A stretch of DNA of 10,365 bases from an uncultured Isosphaeraceae bacterium. GTDB taxonomy: Bacteria > Planctomycetota > Planctomycetia > Isosphaerales > Isosphaeraceae. A program made the position numbers and the translations under genes. The notes under the pieces were generated by a model. It had not been told where the DNA came from. It worked only from the letters and a program-made list of their open reading frames with translations, and did not search any database. The DNA lies in NCBI GenBank assembly GCA_937907405.1, contig CALCIC010000523.1, positions 1 to 10,365 of the forward strand, written 5' to 3'. This document shows positions 1 through 8,002 of the stretch, piece by piece; the stretch's first letter is position 1, and every line of letters begins with the position of its first letter.

Positions 1-1632
1 GATGGTGAGCGACTTCGCTTCCATCACGGCGATCCGCCGCGCCCCCTGGGCCTTCCAGGGCTCGACGTTGATCTTCTTGAAGCGTTCGATCGCCGCGGCG
101 GGCTCCCCCTTCTCGATCTCCAGGATCGAGCCGGTCAAGTACTGGGCGTGAGCGGCGGGCTCGGAGTCTGGGAACTTGCCGGCGAGGGTCGCCCAGGCGG
201 CGATCGCCTGGTCGAACTTCTTCTCGGGCAAGAAGCTCTCGCCGATCAGGAAGAGCGACTGGGGGACGCGGGGATCGAGCGGGTTGCGCGTCACGAAGTC
301 GTTCCAGGCGGAGCGGGCCTCGGGGTGTCGGCCTCGTCGCAGGTGGTCGGCGGCGATGAGCAACTGGGTGTCGAGGATCGCGCGCTGGGCGTCGGCGCTC
401 TGGGGGCCGTTGGGGTAGACGGCGAGGTAGCCTTTCCAGGCGGCGATCGCCTCGTCGTACTTCTGCTGTCCCTGAAGAATCTGACCGTACTGAAAGGTCG
501 CCGTCATGGACAGTTCGGCGAGGTCCTTGCGGGCCTCGTCGGAATCGACGTGGAACCCTTCCTGCTTGAGGAACCGCGAGAGGGCGGCGAGCGCCTGATC
601 GCTCTTGCCCCGCGCCAGGTGCGCCGCGCCGATGCTGTACGCCGATCGGACGGCCCGAGGATGCGCGGGGAAGGCTTCGAGGAACCGCTGGATCGCCGCG
701 ACGCCCAGGTTCAAGCTGGCGTCGTCGGGGGGATTGGGAATTCCGTGGGTCGACGGGATCTCGGCGAGTGCCAAAGTCCGGGCCTCGCGCGCCTCCGGGG
801 ACGCCTCGTCGGGCTTGAGTTGATCGACGTCGCGCGCCAGGTCGGTCCACGTGAGTCGAGCGTCGAGCATCCGGTTGTCGGCCCGCTGCGCCTCGCCGAG
901 CGCGAATCGGGCCGCGAAGCGGTCGGACCCCTTGGGATGGTCGCGGAGATAGCCTTGGAACTCCTGGATCGCCCGGGCGTTGTCCTTGAGCGCGAGGCTC
1001 GTCCGACCCATCTCGAGCTCCAGGCTGGCGCGGATCGTTTCCCCCTTCGCCAGCCCCCGGGCCTGAGCCAGCAACTCCCAGGCCCCCTTGGGGTCGGCGG
1101 GGACCGCCGGGTCGTCGGGGTGGAGAAGCCGGGTGGCGAACGACTGATAGACCTCGGCCAGCCGGTCCTTGCGATCATCGGCCAGAAGCGGCAGGGTCTC
1201 GGCCCTCGCCAGCTCTTCCGCTTTCGCCAGATTGCCGGCGGCCAGTTCGACGAGGGCCAACTCGAAGCGGATCTTGGGCGTCCACGCCGACCGGGGATGG
1301 TCCTTGAGCGCCCCCTCCAGGGTGGTTCGCGCGGCGTCCCGATTCCCGGCCGACCGCTCGGTGATCGCCGTCAGAAAGCTCAGATAGGCGCGTTCGTCGT
1401 CGTCCCGCGCCTTGGCTCGCAGCTCGCGCAGGCGTGACAGCGCGTCATCGTACTTGCCTTCCTGCATGGCGGCGACGACCTCGCCCGGCGCGATCGGCGC
1501 GGGGGGGGCGAGTTCGCCTTGCGGCGCCCTGGGTTTCGCCTCCGGTTTCGCGTCGTCGGCCGCGACGGCCGCATGAAACACCACCGCCAGCACGCATGCG
1601 TTAACAAAAAGGCGACCGAAATATGACGTCAC
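1..1632 (-). CDS. Secreted TPR-repeat protein, N-terminal part (C-terminus off the left edge)
   Basis: The frame is open for 544 codons from GTG at 1632 to the window edge, with no stop. GTG is chosen because GGAGGA (1640-1645) lies 7 nt upstream and the first codons encode a signal peptide: MTSYFGRLF, a hydrophobic stretch, then AAVA with likely cleavage near residues 24-25. A short Lys/Pro/Ala-rich linker follows. From about residue 52 onward there are successive TPR-type helical hairpins, for example the segments beginning GKYDDALSRL, NARAIQEFQGYL, KYDEAIAAWKGYL and KFDQAIAAWATLAGKFP. The protein is therefore exported and probably acts as a periplasmic or surface scaffold. The last visible residues (RIAVMEAKSLTI) resemble, from memory, the junction where planctomycete alpha-2-macroglobulin-like proteins pass from TPRs into macroglobulin domains; this is inference, because that part is not in the window. 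It is divergently oriented from the LEPR-XLL gene. The TPR and secretion calls are firm; the full-length identity is open. Confidence 0.85.
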   Translation of the reverse strand, partial: MTSYFGRLFVNACVLAVVFHAAVAADDAKPEAKPRAPQGELAPPAPIAPGEVVAAMQEGKYDDALSRLRELRAKARDDDERAYLSFLTAITERSAGNRDAARTTLEGALKDHPRSAWTPKIRFELALVELAAGNLAKAEELARAETLPLLADDRKDRLAEVYQSFATRLLHPDDPAVPADPKGAWELLAQARGLAKGETIRASLELEMGRTSLALKDNARAIQEFQGYLRDHPKGSDRFAARFALGEAQRADNRMLDARLTWTDLARDVDQLKPDEASPEAREARTLALAEIPSTHGIPNPPDDASLNLGVAAIQRFLEAFPAHPRAVRSAYSIGAAHLARGKSDQALAALSRFLKQEGFHVDSDEARKDLAELSMTATFQYGQILQGQQKYDEAIAAWKGYLAVYPNGPQSADAQRAILDTQLLIAADHLRRGRHPEARSAWNDFVTRNPLDPRVPQSLFLIGESFLPEKKFDQAIAAWATLAGKFPDSEPAAHAQYLTGSILEIEKGEPAAAIERFKKINVEPWKAQGARRIAVMEAKSLTI

Positions 1633-2053
1633 GGGACCGTCCTCCGCGAGTTAGATCAAGGTGGGACGCCAAGATGACGCAGCCGACGTCGAATTGCAAC
1701 CACGCCGAAAAGACGGCGGACCGGACCAATGCGAATCCGAGGCGGACCGCGACCGTCGAAGAAATTGGACGCCCACGCGGGACGTCTGGTTCCCGAACGG
1801 GCCCGCAACCAACCTTCTCAGGGGTTTCTGCCAAGTTCTTACGTCCGAGAACGTATTTCATTAGGAAGGTTCGGCGGACTGCCGAGGTCTTCCCGCACCG
1901 CGATGGAATCCTGGTCGCGCCGTGTCGGCGGACGTCGCCGGATTACGAGATGCTACCATAAGGCGAATTGACCGCGCTCGACATGCATCAGGCTTCGAAG
2001 ATAGAATTCAGCGCCGGTCCGACCTTGCAATGGAATTATGCAGCCGGAGACCG
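1633..2053. other. Divergent intergenic region
   Basis: This ~420 bp lies between the two divergently read secreted-protein genes and presumably carries both promoters. The short open frames here have atypical composition and no recognisable content, so I treat the stretch as non-coding. Two weak signals are visible. TAGAAT at 2002-2007 could be a -10 box for the plus-strand gene, without a good -35. An interleaved inverted repeat is present: GTTCT (1835-1839) with AGAAC (1848-1852), and TACGT (1840-1844) with ACGTA (1851-1855), which could be an operator. The frame of the downstream gene is open back to a GTG at 1922, but that stretch lacks a Shine-Dalgarno and would push the sorting motif unusually far in. 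Confidence 0.5.
1640..1645 (-). promoter_or_regulatory. Shine-Dalgarno GGAGGA for the GTG-started TPR gene
   Basis: On the minus strand GGAGGA is followed by 7 nt (CGGTCCC) and then GTG. No ATG in this frame lies nearby with a comparable site, and the GTG gives a proper signal peptide, so this site decides the start. Confidence 0.7.
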
Positions 2054-3532
2054 ATGGTGGCGACAACCGTGCATGGAATTTGGCACATCTACCGCCAGGC
2101 TGGACGCCGATCCCAGGCTCGTCGCGGGGCCTTCGACCCTGATCGCGCGTTCCGCTCGAGAGGCCTTGAGCTTCTCGAATCGCGGATGCTTCTGAGCATC
2201 GACGGCCTGTATGGCTCCGATGCGACGGGGGGGGCCGCCGCGCTGGTGACGGCGTCGGTTTCGGCCGAGGTTTCCGCGTCCCCGTCGTTGCAGTCGGCCT
2301 CGTTCTCGTTTTCGGCGACTCCGTCGAGTTTCGGTGCCCCGGTCGCGCTCGGTCCCGATCTCGTCCCAGGCCTGCGACAGCGCGCCTCAAGCGGCGTGAG
2401 GAACTATTCGATCGTCTCGCGTTCGGCGATGATCCTCCGCGACCAGGACGGCAACGTCCTGTCGTCGCTCGACGGCGGCGAGGCCGGCTCGATCTACTTC
2501 GGCGGTTCGAACACCGACGGGGAGCCCACGGGGCCGAGTCAGGACGTGCGGGACGAGCAAGCCCACGAGTTCACGCCCGAGGGCATGGCCGCCTTGCCCC
2601 ACGTGCCCTGGTCGCCCGACTTCTCGCTGAAGGGGACGCTCAGCCCGGATCGAGGATGGATGTCGTTCACGGTGCCGGTCGGACCCTACACGAACACGCT
2701 GCGGCTGGCCGTCAGTTCCGAACACGACGGCTCGGCAATGCCGGCGATGGTCGACCAGATGTATCTGATGGATTCCAAGGGGAGATTGGTCGCGGAACTC
2801 ACGGGGATTGCAACGGTGTCGTCGTCGTCGACGCAGACCCTGACCGTCTCAATCCAGTCCGCTCCGTCGGGCGGCGCCCTGCTCATCCGCTTGATCGTCA
2901 CGCCGCAAGATGATTCGGACGGATCCTCCGGCGACGGCGGCTCACCGATCACTCCCGATACGAATGGCGGGATCGGCGCTCTGACGCCCCCGCCGTCCCA
3001 GACGTCGAACGGCTTCACGGTGGAGGTCCAACGCGACGACGGCCCTTTCGGTTCGCCCAGTCCGTCGGTCGCGTCCCCCTCTCTGGCCCTACCGCCCGGG
3101 ACTTACCTTCCCAGCACGTCCGGTTCCGACTTCAGCCACTTCGGTTCGGGCTCGTCGACGAGTCCGACGAACACCGCGCCCGCCGTCGAGCCCGGCTACG
3201 CCGCGAACGCTACCAACTGGTCCAACTACGTCGGCGGCGCCGGCGGGCGGGCTTCGAGAGAGCCGATCGACCTGGAACCCGAGTCGGAGTCGATCTCGCT
3301 GGGGCCGTTGGTCTCGCGGGGGCGGCCCCGATCGGCCCCGCGCTGGCTACCACGACCGACGATCCCGCTCCCTCGATCAGCCGCGACGAGCAAGGGGGGC
3401 GTGATTCCGCCCCCGGGCGTCTGGAAAGCGAGCTTGCATGGCGGCAGAGTCAGACCGAGACGATTGAGTCCACGACCCGCCCCCCATTCGACCCCCAGAC
3501 GAATGACGACGGCTCGCCGATTACGACCCTGA
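2054..3532 (+). CDS. LEPR-XLL-type secreted surface protein, 5' part of a frameshifted gene
   Basis: An N-terminal Arg-rich segment leads to LESRMLLS at residues 41-48 (nt 2174-2197). This matches the LEPR-XLL signature found near the N-terminus of many planctomycete exported proteins. ATG 2054 is preferred because GGAG (2046-2049) lies just upstream and the motif then falls at the usual depth; ATG 2030, GTG 2069 and the more distant GTG 1922 are alternatives. After a Ser/Ala-rich stretch comes a compact beta-rich region at about residues 195-280 (WMSFTVPVGPYTNTLRL through ALLIRLIV) that resembles a bacterial pre-peptidase C-terminal fold. A Gly/Ser/Pro-rich linker follows. Past about 3322 this frame becomes Arg/Pro-rich with poor third-position GC, while the frame one base back looks properly coding. 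The last ~70 codons to TGA 3530-3532 are therefore probably an artefact of a frameshift. Function is unknown; likely a surface or periplasmic adhesin-like protein. Confidence 0.75.
   Translation: MVATTVHGIWHIYRQAGRRSQARRGAFDPDRAFRSRGLELLESRMLLSIDGLYGSDATGGAAALVTASVSAEVSASPSLQSASFSFSATPSSFGAPVALGPDLVPGLRQRASSGVRNYSIVSRSAMILRDQDGNVLSSLDGGEAGSIYFGGSNTDGEPTGPSQDVRDEQAHEFTPEGMAALPHVPWSPDFSLKGTLSPDRGWMSFTVPVGPYTNTLRLAVSSEHDGSAMPAMVDQMYLMDSKGRLVAELTGIATVSSSSTQTLTVSIQSAPSGGALLIRLIVTPQDDSDGSSGDGGSPITPDTNGGIGALTPPPSQTSNGFTVEVQRDDGPFGSPSPSVASPSLALPPGTYLPSTSGSDFSHFGSGSSTSPTNTAPAVEPGYAANATNWSNYVGGAGGRASREPIDLEPESESISLGPLVSRGRPRSAPRWLPRPTIPLPRSAATSKGGVIPPPGVWKASLHGGRVRPRRLSPRPAPHSTPRRMTTARRLRP
3318..3322 (+). 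other. Probable frameshift site (G5 run)
   Basis: Upstream reading is ...LGPLVSRG in one frame. From 3322 coherent coding resumes one base back as AAPIGPALATTTDDP and stays open to 3876. Adding one G to the G5 run joins them as SRG-AAPIG and gives a continuous protein of about 607 residues from ATG 2054. The switch in amino-acid composition and third-position GC happens at this point. The cause could be a real mutation, a sequencing or assembly error, or slippage during expression; the sequence alone cannot separate these. Confidence 0.65.
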
Positions 3533-3876
3533 TGGGTCTGAGCGGATTTCCTACGCTGGTCGCATCATTCCCTCGCCAGCAAGGGGCGTCGCAGGTCGAG
3601 GAATTGGCGGCGACGCTGCAACCGCCGGCCGACCTGGCGGTCCCCGACGAGGATCTGCTGACCTCGCCGACCGACCGGCGAAGCCAGCAGGACGAGATCG
3701 CCAAGGCGGGAATCGCCACCCGAGCCATGGGCTTCATCATCGCGCTCGGACTCGCCAGCGGCCCTCTCTATCCCGACCTGATCGCGCTCGCTCGGCGTCG
3801 CCTCGCCCGCAAGCGCCGCATCGGCTCGCCGGCTCGAAGTCTCTTCCGCCGCCGCTTCCCCTGGCCGATTTCCTGA
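3532..3876 (+). CDS. C-terminal part of the same surface protein, with membrane anchor
   Basis: The ATG at 3532 overlaps the upstream TGA as TGATG, but coding in this frame can be traced back to about 3322. This ATG is thus probably an internal Met of the frameshifted protein, not a true start; there is no Shine-Dalgarno before it. Residues 1-64 are polar. At about 66-86 lies one hydrophobic segment (MGFIIALGLASGPLYPDLIAL), followed at once by a basic tail (ARRRLARKRR). This is the layout of a C-terminal transmembrane anchor with a cytoplasmic positive stop. Together with the LEPR-XLL region the intact product would be an exported, membrane-tethered surface protein. It converges on the kinase gene. 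As a stand-alone gene it would be a small single-pass membrane protein, which I think less likely. Confidence 0.6.
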   Translation: MGLSGFPTLVASFPRQQGASQVEELAATLQPPADLAVPDEDLLTSPTDRRSQQDEIAKAGIATRAMGFIIALGLASGPLYPDLIALARRRLARKRRIGSPARSLFRRRFPWPIS

Positions 3877-4056
3877 ACTCCCTCCCCAAAGCCCCCCCCT
3901 TTCAAGAGGGAGACGCGGCCGTCGAGCCCCACGCGGGCCGGCGGGCTCGGCGCGAGCCACGCCCTCGCGAGCCCGATCATCGACCGAACCCCGGTCTCGC
4001 CCTCTCCACAGGGGTCAGGCGCCGAGTCTGGTCTGCGTTCGCCGTCGGCGTCGCGA

Positions 4057-4100
4057 TCGAGCCGGAAGCGTCGGCCGGCTCGACAGGAGCCTCCCTTTTT
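4057..4100. terminator. Possible terminator in the convergent gap
   Basis: A perfect 9-bp inverted repeat, TCGAGCCGG (4057-4065) and CCGGCTCGA (4075-4083) with a 9-nt loop, starts 17 nt past the kinase stop. On the plus strand an alternative shorter stem, GGCTC-gacag-GAGCC (4077-4091), is followed by TCCC and five Ts (4096-4100). That is a plausible intrinsic terminator for the surface-protein gene. On the minus strand there is no T tract after the stem, so a role for the kinase mRNA is less certain. The rest of 3877-4056 shows only a C8 run (3892-3899) and no gene. Confidence 0.4.
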
Positions 4101-7100
4101 CAGAGCACGGCGAACCGCACCATTTCGGGGAACCGCCGCCAGGCGTGAACCGCGGCGCGGCAGGCCAGGGTCAACCAGCGGGGGAGGCGGTCGGGGCGCT
4201 CACGCAGGCATCGCGTGTAGTTGGCGAGAATCCGAAGCTCGAGCTTCAGGTCGTTCTGCGCCCAGGACGACGCGTGCTCCAGGTCCGCCAGCGCCAACTC
4301 CCACGACGGCGGCTCAAAGGCGAGATAGCTGCGAGCCCGGCCGAGGTACGCGGCGGGGAACTCGGAGTCGCGGTGAAGGACGAGCGTCCACTCCCGCGCG
4401 GCCTCGTCGAATTGACCGAGAGCGAGCAGGGCCTCGGCTCGGGCGGCGTGGGTGAACGGGTCGTCCGAGTTCAGAACAGCCACGTCGAGATCTTCGATCG
4501 CCGATTCGACCTCGCCCGATTCCATCCGCAACAGCCCCCGCAGCTCCAGCAGGCCGGTCTCGTCGGGCTGAAGCTTCAGCCCCTCGTCGATCTCACGCGC
4601 GGCCCGGATTCGATCTCCCGAGCGACGGGCCACGCGCGCCGCGATCAGGTGGGCGGCCGGCGAGTTTTGATTCGAGGCGGCCAGCGCGAGTTCGGCCGCC
4701 GCCAGGGCCGAGGCGTGGCGCCCCAGCGCCGAGAGGATCACGGCTCGCGTCAGATGGTCCCGATAAGCCTCGCCGGGATCGTCGTCGTCGTGCTCGGCGA
4801 TCGCCGCCTCGGCGGCGGCGAGGTCGGCCTCCAGCGTGGCGCCGTTGAGCGGGAGGAGGGCCAATTCATCGGGCCTGTCGAGTTGGAGCCGCCCCGATCG
4901 ACCGGCGCGAAGCAAGGCGCGTTGCACCAGGCGGTGGCGCGCCGGCGAGGGATCGAGCCGCCTCGCCTCGATCGCGTCCTCGACCGCCTCGGAGTCGCGC
5001 CGCAGCATCATCCGGACCACCGCGCGGGTCGCCAGCAGGTCGCCGCGCCCGATCCCGCCGGCGTCCGTCGTGATCAGATGGTCGAGCGCCGGGGCGACCG
5101 ACTGGACGCGGCCCATGCGGAGGTCCAGCAGGGCCCGGCTGTACCGAGCGGCCGAGTCGCTCGGGTCGTCCTTCAAGAGCGCGTCGTAGCCGGCGCGGGC
5201 GCGGTCGACCAGGCCCGACTCGGCGTCGATGTTGGCGAGGTTGAGCCGCGCCGCGCGCCCCAGGGGGCTCTCCGGGTCGATCCGCAACGCGGCGGCGTAC
5301 TGCGCGCGGGCCCGCGCGAAGTCGCCGAGCGTCTGGTGGGCGAACCCGAGCTCAAGCTGGACCTTGACCACCTCGGGGCGATCGCCCATCAGAACGAGCG
5401 TCCGTTGCAGGTCGTCGATGGCCCACGACCAGAGCCCCTTCATGCGGTACAGCCGGGCCCTGCTATACAGCACCCAGGGCGACTCAGGCTTGAGCGCCGC
5501 GGCGATCGTGTATTGATCGACGGCCGCGTCGCGAAGGCCGGCCTGGTCTTCCAGATACCCGAGGTAGAACTGGTACCAGTAATTCGACGCCTCCAGCCGG
5601 GCGGCGCGGTGAAGCCACTGCCGGGCTCGTTCACGATCGCCCCGGCTGGAGTTCAGCAGACCCCACTGGAAGCAAGCCAGCGGCGAACGCTCGTCGACCG
5701 CGGTCGGCTCCCGATCCCGACCGCCGGCGGCCTCGGGATCGTCGTCGCCGATCAACGTCCGAAGACGGCCCCGGAGCGCCCGCCAGGGGCCCGGCGATTC
5801 GGTGAAGACAAGCGCCTTGTCGCAGACTTCCACCGCGCGTTGCAGCGGGAGCCGGCTGGTCGTCGATGCGTTCCGGGCGTCCAACCGGAACGCCGACTCG
5901 ACCCCCGCCATCCAGAGGAACAGCAGTTCGTCGACCTCGTGAAGGAGGCGGACCTGGCGGGGCGCGTCGAGCAGGGTCCAGATGTGGTCGAGCTTGGTCC
6001 AATCGCCTCGCGAGTTCAGCACGTAGAACGGCGAGAGCCGTTCCTGAAGCTCGCGAACGGCGCCGGGGAGGTCCTCCCCCAGGCCGATCAGCCGCATCCG
6101 CAGGCCGTCGGCGGCGGCGTGCAGATCGTCGGCCCGCCCCCGGGTGGTCGCGTACCGCTCGGCGAGCTGGACCTTCTCGCGCGCCTGCTGGCCGAGCTCC
6201 TCAAGGCTGTTGTAGCTCTCGCGGCCCGAGATGCCGATCCCGGCCTCGGCGTTCCGCCAGCGGAACAGTCGGCCCCAGATCCCGTCCTCGGACCGCTTCG
6301 ACAACTGGTCGGCCGCCTCGAACAGGAGCTTGGCCTTGTCGAACCGCTCGTTCCTCAGATCCACGAGCCCCTCGCCGTAGCTCTGTCGCACCTGATCGAG
6401 CCGCTCGACCCGCTCGATCCGCCGATTGACGACCGCGCCGGCGACCACCAGGCCCGAGACCAGGACGAGCGCCGAGACCGCCAGACGGAGCCGATTGCGG
6501 CGGAGTCGGCGAGCCGACCTGCTCCAGAACGGCTCGCGCGCGAACGCCAGCGGCAGGTCGTCGGCGACGGCCTGAAGATCGGCCGTCAGCTCCGAGGCCG
6601 ACTGGTAGCGGTCTTCCGGATCGGCCGCCAGGCAACGCAGGACGACCGCCCGCAACGCGGCCGGGACCTCGCAGTCCGACTTGAACACCCCCTCGGAGTC
6701 GCGACGCCGGGCGTCGGCGGCGCTCAGCAGCGTCTCGACGATCGAGCCGGCCTTGCGGGGGGGGGCGAACGGCTTGCGGCCGAGCGTCGCCTCGAACAGC
6801 AAAACGCCCAACGAATAAATGTCTGATCGCGCGTCGATATACTCGGAGCGGACCTCGGCCAGCGCTTCCAGATGCTCGGGGGCCATGTAGTCGACCGTTC
6901 CGCCGAGGTTCGCGGCGGCGCGGTCGCGGTCGTCCTCGACGATCGATTCGTGGGCGAGGTTGAAGTCGAGGAGCATCGGCGCGCCGTCGCCGGCGATCAG
7001 CACGTTCGACGGCTTGACGTCGCGATGCAGCACCCCGCGGTCGTGGGCGTGCCCCAGGGCCTCGGCCAGCCGCGCCCCCCACCAGGCGACGGCCTGCGCG

Positions 7101-8002
7101 AACGTCCGCTCCGACAACGCCCGACGCCCCGTCGACGGCCCTGACGGCGGCCCGTCGGACGGATCGAGCCGGTCCAGCGTCTCGACCAGCGTGAAACCGG
7201 TCGGCGCGTCGTCGCCGGCCGTCCTCCCGACCTCGGTCAACACCTGCGCCAGCGTGACCCGGCCGAAGTACGGCATGCAAAGCACGTGCAGCTCGGTCTC
7301 GGGGTCGACGCTGTGGGAGTGGACCGGCACGATGTTCGTATGCTGGAGTCGGGCGAGCGTCTGCGGCTCGCGCGAGCCTCGGACGCTCAGCTTGAGCGCC
7401 ACCAGCCGGTCGGCCAGGTGGATCTCTCGCGCGAGGAAGACCCGGGCGAACGAGCCGCGGCCGAGCTCCTCGACCAGTTCGAATCCAGCCACCACCTGAC
7501 CGGCCTCCGGAAACGCGACCCGGCCGGGACGGTCGCCGGGGCCGACCGACGTCGAAGCCAGCGGCACCGCCGAGGTCGAGCCCGAACCCACAAGCCGGTG
7601 GATGTCGAGGACGCGTTGCAGCGACTCGGAGAACGAAGCGTAGCGAGCGAGGAACGCCGACGCGTCGGGGGTTTCGCCGGCCTCCTCGCGGAGGCAGAAC
7701 TCCTCGTAAATCAGGGCGACGATCGTATCCTCGCCGAGATCGGGGAAGTGGCGGATGTACCATTCGGCGTCCGGCCTCTGATCGCCCTCCCAACGCAGCG
7801 ACATATCGGTGCGCAAGAGCGCGAGCCGGGCGCCGGGGAAGCCGGCGGCCTCGGCCCAGGACGCGAGGAACGCGCGCGGGTCGGGCGGCGGCCCCGACGC
7901 GGCGGTCGTCTCGCGCCAGGCTTGCTCGTAACGTCTCGTGAGGCGGGCCGCGGAGGGCGTCGAGGCGTCCTCCCACGTCCTCCCCCAGGCGCCTACGCTC
8001 AT
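4100..8002 (-). CDS. Transmembrane Ser/Thr protein kinase with C-terminal TPR region (1300 aa)
   Basis: The start is ATG 8002, which overlaps the sigma-factor stop as TGATG and has GGAG 8 nt upstream; a GTG five codons earlier is the alternative. Residues 1-165 form a helical N-terminal region. The Hanks-type kinase domain spans about 170-485. Visible elements are the glycine loop GRGSFARV (181-188), the catalytic Lys in VALK (K204), a likely alpha-C Glu (E212), HRDVKPSN (D328, K330, N333), DFN in place of DFG (346-348), APE (374-376), DIYSLG (394-399) and the late Arg in DPEDRY (R465). All catalytic residues are present, so it should be active. A transmembrane helix follows at about 507-525, then a coiled or helical stretch and TPR hairpins from about 775 to 1265. 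The kinase should be cytoplasmic and the TPR region extracytoplasmic, where it would sense a ligand or partner. It forms an operon with the ECF sigma factor, its likely substrate or partner. Confidence 0.95.
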   Translation of the reverse strand: MSVGAWGRTWEDASTPSAARLTRRYEQAWRETTAASGPPPDPRAFLASWAEAAGFPGARLALLRTDMSLRWEGDQRPDAEWYIRHFPDLGEDTIVALIYEEFCLREEAGETPDASAFLARYASFSESLQRVLDIHRLVGSGSTSAVPLASTSVGPGDRPGRVAFPEAGQVVAGFELVEELGRGSFARVFLAREIHLADRLVALKLSVRGSREPQTLARLQHTNIVPVHSHSVDPETELHVLCMPYFGRVTLAQVLTEVGRTAGDDAPTGFTLVETLDRLDPSDGPPSGPSTGRRALSERTFAQAVAWWGARLAEALGHAHDRGVLHRDVKPSNVLIAGDGAPMLLDFNLAHESIVEDDRDRAAANLGGTVDYMAPEHLEALAEVRSEYIDARSDIYSLGVLLFEATLGRKPFAPPRKAGSIVETLLSAADARRRDSEGVFKSDCEVPAALRAVVLRCLAADPEDRYQSASELTADLQAVADDLPLAFAREPFWSRSARRLRRNRLRLAVSALVLVSGLVVAGAVVNRRIERVERLDQVRQSYGEGLVDLRNERFDKAKLLFEAADQLSKRSEDGIWGRLFRWRNAEAGIGISGRESYNSLEELGQQAREKVQLAERYATTRGRADDLHAAADGLRMRLIGLGEDLPGAVRELQERLSPFYVLNSRGDWTKLDHIWTLLDAPRQVRLLHEVDELLFLWMAGVESAFRLDARNASTTSRLPLQRAVEVCDKALVFTESPGPWRALRGRLRTLIGDDDPEAAGGRDREPTAVDERSPLACFQWGLLNSSRGDRERARQWLHRAARLEASNYWYQFYLGYLEDQAGLRDAAVDQYTIAAALKPESPWVLYSRARLYRMKGLWSWAIDDLQRTLVLMGDRPEVVKVQLELGFAHQTLGDFARARAQYAAALRIDPESPLGRAARLNLANIDAESGLVDRARAGYDALLKDDPSDSAARYSRALLDLRMGRVQSVAPALDHLITTDAGGIGRGDLLATRAVVRMMLRRDSEAVEDAIEARRLDPSPARHRLVQRALLRAGRSGRLQLDRPDELALLPLNGATLEADLAAAEAAIAEHDDDDPGEAYRDHLTRAVILSALGRHASALAAAELALAASNQNSPAAHLIAARVARRSGDRIRAAREIDEGLKLQPDETGLLELRGLLRMESGEVESAIEDLDVAVLNSDDPFTHAARAEALLALGQFDEAAREWTLVLHRDSEFPAAYLGRARSYLAFEPPSWELALADLEHASSWAQNDLKLELRILANYTRCLRERPDRLPRWLTLACRAAVHAWRRFPEMVRFAVL

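Noticed and set aside
148..1437. 429-codon plus-strand frame opposite the TPR gene
   Set aside because: It is a shadow of the TPR gene, which has a signal peptide, a ribosome-binding site and repeat structure.
1623..1971. Small open frames in the divergent intergenic region on both strands
   Set aside because: They overlap each other in several frames, have no recognisable content or good ribosome-binding site, and show no third-position GC bias typical of the real genes.
6757..6765. G9 run in the kinase gene as a possible frameshift
   Set aside because: The kinase frame and motif order are continuous across it (KPFAPPRKAG), so no base appears missing.
4145..6826. Long plus-strand open frame (893 codons) opposite the kinase gene
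   Set aside because: It is Arg/Gly/Pro-rich with no recognisable domain and lies entirely antisense to a well-supported kinase/TPR gene. High GC makes such shadow frames common.
7476..7487. tRNA T-loop-like GTTCGAATCC string
   Set aside because: It lies within the kinase gene just before the glycine loop, and no acceptor, D or anticodon stems can be drawn around it.
6201..7976. 591-codon minus-strand frame overlapping the kinase domain
   Set aside because: It is an alternate frame of the same strand with extreme Arg/Gly content. The kinase frame has all conserved motifs here.
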